Shown one piece after another: positions 59,324 through 64,000 of a stretch of DNA of 64,000 nt. The stretch is from an uncultured Acidobacteriia bacterium. GTDB lineage: Bacteria; Acidobacteriota; Terriglobia; Bryobacterales; Bryobacteraceae. How positions within the stretch are numbered: the stretch's first letter is position 1; each line of letters begins with the position of its first letter. The translations under genes were made by a program, and so were the position numbers. The DNA lies in NCBI GenBank assembly GCA_903851195.1, contig CAINNJ010000058.1, positions 310,001 to 374,000 of the forward strand, written 5' to 3'. The notes beneath the pieces are model-generated. The model saw only the letters and a list, made by a program, of their open reading frames with translations. It had not been told where the DNA came from and searched no databases.

Positions 59324-60664
59324 TTAGGTGCGGCTGAAAACGGGACCGCCGGCCGCGCCGGTGCTGTCGGAGAACGATTCCTGTTCGATCCCCAGAGCCC
59401 GCAGAATGCTGACGTGGACGTTGGACATTCGTTCGCCTTTGCTCTGCCAGTAGTTCCCGTGCTTCAGGCCCATGTTCGCGCCGCCGGCGACGAGCGTGGG
59501 GATGTTGAGCGGGTTGTGCGTGGTGCTGGCGCCTGAGCCGAAGAGCACGATGGTGTTGTCCAGGACGCTGCCGTCGCGATCCTTGTAGGTATTGAGCTGC
59601 TGCAGGAAGTCCGCAATCCGGTGGCTGAGGAAGAGGTCGTATTTCGCGAACTGCAACTGCCCTTCCTTATCGGTGGCGTGCGAGAGATTGTGATGCGTCT
59701 TTGACAGGCCCAACTTCAGCGGGAAGGTGTCGCTGATGCCCATGCCGTCTTCACGATTGAGCATGAACGTGATGGAGCGCGTGATGTCCGCATCGAAGGC
59801 CAGCGCGATCAGTTCGAACATGTTGCGGTAATACTCGGCGGGCTCGCCTTCGTTGGTGGCGTCGAGATTCAGGTGCGAGTAATCCTGCTTCTTGAGCGGG
59901 ATGTCGATCCACTTCTCGGACGTGACCAGGCGCGATTCCACTTCGTTCAGCGAGGTCAGGTACTGGTCCATGCGCTCGCGGTCGGTCTTGCCCAGCTTTT
60001 CGTCGAGCGAGCGCGCGCTGGCGGCCACGGCGTCCACCAGTTTAACGCGTTTCTGCAGCTTCTCATGCTCGGACTGCAGGGAAGAGCGGTCGCCTTTGAA
60101 GAGGCGGTCGAAGATGCGGCGGGGGTTGTTCTCGGCGGGAATCGGGCGGCCGTCCAGGTTATATGAGATGGTTCCGGTCCGGGAGAGGTAACCGGTGCCG
60201 GCATCGATGGAGAGCACGATGGAAGGCTGCCGGCAGTACTGTTTGGTGTGGAGGGCGATCACCTGATCGAGGCCGGCGGTGTTGTAGGTGCCGGGCTTGG
60301 GATTCTGCAGCGGGGCTCCGGTGAGCCACATATCGGAGCAGGTGTGCGGGTCGGCTTTGGGGCCGTTGGGGTGATGCAGGCCGCCGAGGAAGCTTAGCTG
60401 CTTCCGGAACGGCACGAGCGGCTCCGTGGATTTGTTGAACGTGAAGTCGCCGTTGGGGCCCACCGTGGGGAACCACTTCCAGTCCTGCAGGCCGTGCTCA
60501 TCTTTGGGAAGCGACATGCCGTTGGCGGTATAGATGGCGCAGAAGCGGCGAGGAATCTTGCTGGTGACCTCCGCGCCCATGGCGTCGAGTACGGGCAGCG
60601 CCAGGGAAATGCCTCCCAGACCTTTGAGGAAAGCGCGACGGTCGAGTGTAAGTGAGCGGCTCAT
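59324..60664 (-). CDS. DUF1552-family exported protein
   Basis: 446 residues. N-terminus [24 protein letters not shown] is a Tat signal. DUF1552 features: [38 protein letters not shown], the [19 protein letters not shown] region, [56 protein letters not shown]. This alkaline-phosphatase-like fold family is nearly always encoded right next to a DUF1592-type cytochrome-like gene, as here (18 bp upstream on the same strand). Role not known. Confidence 0.88.
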   Translation of the reverse strand: MSRSLTLDRRAFLKGLGGISLALPVLDAMGAEVTSKIPRRFCAIYTANGMSLPKDEHGLQDWKWFPTVGPNGDFTFNKSTEPLVPFRKQLSFLGGLHHPNGPKADPHTCSDMWLTGAPLQNPKPGTYNTAGLDQVIALHTKQYCRQPSIVLSIDAGTGYLSRTGTISYNLDGRPIPAENNPRRIFDRLFKGDRSSLQSEHEKLQKRVKLVDAVAASARSLDEKLGKTDRERMDQYLTSLNEVESRLVTSEKWIDIPLKKQDYSHLNLDATNEGEPAEYYRNMFELIALAFDADITRSITFMLNREDGMGISDTFPLKLGLSKTHHNLSHATDKEGQLQFAKYDLFLSHRIADFLQQLNTYKDRDGSVLDNTIVLFGSGASTTHNPLNIPTLVAGGANMGLKHGNYWQSKGERMSNVHVSILRALGIEQESFSDSTGAAGGPVFSRT

Positions 60665-60682
60665 GCTGTCTCCGGTATTTTA

Positions 60683-63600
60683 CTATTTTTCGAGGAACAT
60701 CGGACTGGCGGCGACATAGCGGACCATATCCTGCATCCGGTAGCCGTTCGTTTTGAGTTTCAGGCCATCCTTCTTCAGCCAGGCGACTTCGTTGTACGTC
60801 AGCGTGCGGCCCGTGGCGTAGGTGGCCAGGTGCTTCAGGAAGCTGAAGGCCACCTGATCGATGCGGTCTTCGGCCAGATAGCGTTTCAGGTCGTTCGCGC
60901 CGCTCACTTCGGTCTTGTCGGGCAGGGTGGAGCGGGCGTCCACCGACTGCTGCTTGCGGCGTCCGCCGGCGTCGAACTCTTCAAACGCGACGCCCCAGGG
61001 ATCGATCTTCGAGTGGCACTGCATGCAGGCGGGCGCGCTGCGGTGCTGTTCGAGGCGCTGGCGCAGGGTCATACCCGCGGTTTCTTCCTTCAGGGCCGGA
61101 ACGTTCGGCGGCGGATCGGCGGGCGGTTCGGCGATGATCTTGCGGGCGACCCAGGCGCCGCGCTTCACGGGATTCGATTCACGGCCGTCGGAAAGCCCGG
61201 CCATGATGGCCGCCTGCGTAAGCAGACCGCCCAGTTCCGGCCGGCCGTGCGGAATGGCGACGAAGCGGAAGCCGCTCTCGGTTTTGTCGCCGAGATCGTA
61301 ATAGCTGGCGACCACTTCATTGGCGACCACGAAGTCCGAGGAGATCAGGTTGCGCACCGGCAGATTGTTCCGGATCAGGTACTGCACGAACTCCACGGGC
61401 TCTTTCTTAAGCTCGGCGCGGGTGTCGCGGGTGAGTTTGGGGTAGCGGCGCTTATCCGGCTCCAGCACCTGGAACTTGTCCAGACTCAGCCACTGCGAGG
61501 TGAATTCGCTCATGAAGCGGGAGAAGCGCGCGTCCGCGATCATGCGGGTCAGTTCGGTGTCGAGATGCGGGCGCAGCGTGTTCGTGGCGGCCAGTTGCAG
61601 CGCCTTGCGGTCGGGCGGACCGTTCCAGAGGAAGTAGGAAAGCTTGGAGGCGAGTTCGTAGGCGTCAAGCGGCTCCGGTGCGGGCGTGGCGCTGTTTTCG
61701 ACAAGCAGAAGAAATTGCGGAGACGTGAGGACGACCAGCAGCGCGTCTTTGATGTGATCTTCGAACTTGCCTCCCGCGGCGGCGGCTTTCGTGTAGACGG
61801 CGAGCAGCGACGCTTCTTCGGCGGGAGTGACCGGTCTGCGCCAGGCGCGCGTGGCGAAATCGTGGATGATCTTGCCGGCGTAGGCGGAAAGATCGCTCTT
61901 GCGATCGAAATCGACGAAGATGTTGCGGTGGGTGGCGGGCGGCCAGGAGTCGTAATAAGGCCCTTCGAACTCCACGGAGCGGACCACCAGGCGCGGCATG
62001 TCGCGGCCGTCGGTGTACTCGCTGCGGACGGCGATTTCATGCATGCCCGCCAGATAGTTCACGTTGTCCTTTTCCACCTGCGGGGCGGGGAAGTTGTGCA
62101 TGGCGCCTTCGAAGACGAAGCGGGCGGGTTTCTCGCTGGCGACGTTTTGGGAAGGGCCGACGGGCGCGAAGGTGCTGCCACAATCGCGGCGGAAGCCCAA
62201 ATGCACGCCCACGCGGGGCGTTCGCTTCTCAAACGCGACGAAGCGCTTCGCCTGTTCCTGCGTGGCGGTGAGCGGCGTGAATACGATGCGTTCGGGATCG
62301 CGCACGCCGGCGTACTTCAGGGAGACAGGAAGCGCGCCCGCTTCGAGGCGGACCACGAGGAAGGCGGGCTGTGTCAGCGTGCCGGTGAACTGGCGGTCGC
62401 CCAGGTTCAGCGTGAGGTCCTGCTTCCGCTCCGCAGGCGCCTGCGCGAACTGTTTGCCGGGCTGGACCAGGCCGAGAACTTCGGCTTCTTCAAGAGGCCG
62501 CCGATAGAGGCGCGCGTCGGCGATTTCGCCGGTAAACGACGCGCCGCCGGCATGGCTGCCGAGTTCGAAATCGGAGGAGGTGTCGTCGAACTGGGCGTAA
62601 CCGATGGAGGCGCGGCCGACCAGATAGCCGTTCACGTAAAGCAGGGTTTCGTTTTTGCCGCGGCGCGAAACCACGGCCACGTGCTGCCAGACCTTGGGGC
62701 GGATGGTGTTCGGCGCGGAGGAGACACTGCTGTTCGTGCCGTCCTGTCCGAACGTCTGCAGGCGGAGCGTGCCGCGGTTGTCGGGAAGTTCCAGACGCCA
62801 GCCGAGGCTGCGGCCGGAGCCGGCCAGACTGAGGATGCTCGCCCGTTTCAGCTCCGTTGGATGGATCCAGGCGGAGGCCGAGAAATCGCCCTCGCCGAGA
62901 TTTTTCGGGTCGTCGGTGGGGAGCAGTTTGCGGGGGATGACGAGAGAGTCTTTGTTGCTCTCCATCGCGACGGATTTGCCGACCGGGGAATCGGTGAGGT
63001 GCGCTTTGCCTTCGAGGACTTCGGCGGGATTCAGCGAGGCGCCGGGCCAGACGCCGGCGAGGCCGTCGGTGAGGCGGGAAACGTCCGGCGCGGGCTGTTT
63101 GGTTTCCGGCGTGACGACGTCAACCTGATAAATCCCGGCGGCGGGAATCGTGAGGCTGGCGGGGTTTTTCGGATCCTGCCAGATCACGCCCGCCGGAGCC
63201 GTCTGCGGTTTCACGCCGGTATCGAGAAGCAAACCGTCGTTATATTTGGCCGCCGTTACCGTGACGCGGAAGCGGCCGTCGTCGGGAAGTTCCCGCACGG
63301 AGATCTTGAAGTTCGCCTTCGGGCCGTAAGTGCCATCGCCTTCGAACAGTTCATCATTGGGAATGGCGGGGCGCAGCAGCAGTCCCTGCGGCACGGTGCC
63401 GTACGGCTTCCCTTTGGGATAGCCGCCGCTGCCGCGCATGTCGGCGAAGACGGCGTGATAGATGCTGTCGTACTCGCGCCAGCCGCGAACGGTGTCGTTG
63501 CCCCGGTAGCCTTCGATGAAGCGGTATTTCGTCCGCATGAAGAAGGGGTCGAAGGGGAACGGCTTCACGGGGGTGAGTTGCGTGACCAGGACATCCGAGT

Positions 63601-64000
63601 TTTCGAGCAGCGCGCTGCCGGCGCCGAGCACGAGTTTTTCGGGCAGTGGCGCCGGATTGACTCCCGCGCCGAGATCCACGCGGAAGTTCTGGATGGAGGG
63701 TTTGGATTTCGGGTCGACGATGGCGCGGTTCAGCGCCAGTTCGGCGATTTCGAAGTAAGATTCGGTCAGCAGCGGCGAAAGCTGCAAGGTGTCTTTGTTA
63801 TTGACGAAGCCGTCTTTGGAGATGGCGTCGGGAGGAAGGCCGCCCGTGAGATCGTCATCGAGCTGAAGAAGTTCGCGGAGGGTGTTGCGATACTGCGCGA
63901 CGGTGAGGCGGCGGACCAGTCCGTTTTTGGGCGCGGGACGCAGGCGAGCCACTTCGATGGCCTGGGTGATCCAGTCGACCATCTGCTGGCGCTCGGTCGC
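60683..64000 (-). CDS. DUF1587/1595/1592/1588/1585 multidomain protein with inserted LamG domain (truncated at right edge)
   Basis: At least 1105 residues; the frame is open to the window edge (ATERQQ precedes the first Met at 63982) and the N-terminal cytochrome-type part is missing. Domain order: DUF1587 ([22 protein letters not shown]), a carbohydrate-binding-like stretch, a LamG/concanavalin-like domain at about 360-500 ([59 protein letters not shown]), then DUF1595/1592 ([39 protein letters not shown]), DUF1588 ([24 protein letters not shown]) and a C-terminal haem-like CMQCH with DUF1585 ([16 protein letters not shown]). The LamG insertion is less usual. It precedes DUF1552 by 18 bases. 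Confidence 0.85.
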   Translation of the reverse strand, partial: ATERQQMVDWITQAIEVARLRPAPKNGLVRRLTVAQYRNTLRELLQLDDDLTGGLPPDAISKDGFVNNKDTLQLSPLLTESYFEIAELALNRAIVDPKSKPSIQNFRVDLGAGVNPAPLPEKLVLGAGSALLENSDVLVTQLTPVKPFPFDPFFMRTKYRFIEGYRGNDTVRGWREYDSIYHAVFADMRGSGGYPKGKPYGTVPQGLLLRPAIPNDELFEGDGTYGPKANFKISVRELPDDGRFRVTVTAAKYNDGLLLDTGVKPQTAPAGVIWQDPKNPASLTIPAAGIYQVDVVTPETKQPAPDVSRLTDGLAGVWPGASLNPAEVLEGKAHLTDSPVGKSVAMESNKDSLVIPRKLLPTDDPKNLGEGDFSASAWIHPTELKRASILSLAGSGRSLGWRLELPDNRGTLRLQTFGQDGTNSSVSSAPNTIRPKVWQHVAVVSRRGKNETLLYVNGYLVGRASIGYAQFDDTSSDFELGSHAGGASFTGEIADARLYRRPLEEAEVLGLVQPGKQFAQAPAERKQDLTLNLGDRQFTGTLTQPAFLVVRLEAGALPVSLKYAGVRDPERIVFTPLTATQEQAKRFVAFEKRTPRVGVHLGFRRDCGSTFAPVGPSQNVASEKPARFVFEGAMHNFPAPQVEKDNVNYLAGMHEIAVRSEYTDGRDMPRLVVRSVEFEGPYYDSWPPATHRNIFVDFDRKSDLSAYAGKIIHDFATRAWRRPVTPAEEASLLAVYTKAAAAGGKFEDHIKDALLVVLTSPQFLLLVENSATPAPEPLDAYELASKLSYFLWNGPPDRKALQLAATNTLRPHLDTELTRMIADARFSRFMSEFTSQWLSLDKFQVLEPDKRRYPKLTRDTRAELKKEPVEFVQYLIRNNLPVRNLISSDFVVANEVVASYYDLGDKTESGFRFVAIPHGRPELGGLLTQAAIMAGLSDGRESNPVKRGAWVARKIIAEPPADPPPNVPALKEETAGMTLRQRLEQHRSAPACMQCHSKIDPWGVAFEEFDAGGRRKQQSVDARSTLPDKTEVSGANDLKRYLAEDRIDQVAFSFLKHLATYATGRTLTYNEVAWLKKDGLKLKTNGYRMQDMVRYVAASPMFLEK

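Overview
The window looks like chromosome from an Acidobacteriota member of the Solibacter/Bryobacter type. The evidence is high-GC coding sequence, two giant Oar-like TonB-dependent receptors with an N-terminal carboxypeptidase-regulatory-like domain, a TIGR02999-like ECF sigma factor paired with a Ser/Thr kinase, many secreted PQQ/NHL/ThuA proteins, and the DUF1501, DUF1549/1553, DUF1552 and DUF1592-family secreted proteins common in Acidobacteria and Planctomycetes. Genus-level placement is inference. I saw no rRNA, tRNA, CRISPR array, integrase or intact insertion sequence.

Layout. 1-296 is the 3' end of an FtsK/SpoIIIE translocase. 380-8463 holds a TonB-dependent receptor, a two-gene operon (enolase-superfamily enzyme plus secreted beta-propeller) and a winged-helix/TPR regulator-like protein. 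8482-17182 (minus strand) is a five-gene unit read in the order receptor, citrate-synthase/citryl-CoA-lyase-like protein, acylating aldehyde dehydrogenase, TPP-dependent decarboxylase/lyase, MFS transporter. It looks like a complete uptake-and-cleavage pathway for an unidentified organic acid, and is the best candidate here for an undescribed system. 17512-20393 encodes a secreted ThuA protein and a PQQ dehydrogenase.

20411-33091 is a Tad/Flp pilus locus. A minus-strand arm carries a LuxR-type regulator, two TadE-like proteins and a vWA TadG-like protein. A divergent plus-strand arm carries a PilZ-like ORF, two Flp pilins, CpaB, CpaC, TadZ/CpaE, CpaF/TadA, TadB, TadC, a J-domain protein and the prepilin peptidase. 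This locus has three independent short tandem-repeat expansions and a regulatory gap with two dyads sharing a half-site.

33163-48216 carries a ThuA protein split by EF-hands, an ECF sigma/kinase/globin operon, a bacterial GH54 arabinofuranosidase-like enzyme with a repeat-rich tail, an M23 peptidase, a Rieske ferredoxin/amidohydrolase pair, a GH3 beta-glucosidase, a small unknown protein and an M20 peptidase. 48217-51042 is a low-density degraded island: Rhs/YD-repeat remnants (one with an identifiable single-base frameshift) interleaved with two paralogous small lipoproteins and another small secreted protein. 51043-64000 is a run of secreted proteins: DUF1549/1553, DUF1501, an Ig-like/propeller giant, two paralogous NHL-repeat proteins, then on the minus strand DUF1552 and a DUF1592-family multidomain protein cut by the window edge.

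Functions are assigned from motifs read by eye. No database search was possible, so family names for the less conserved proteins are provisional.
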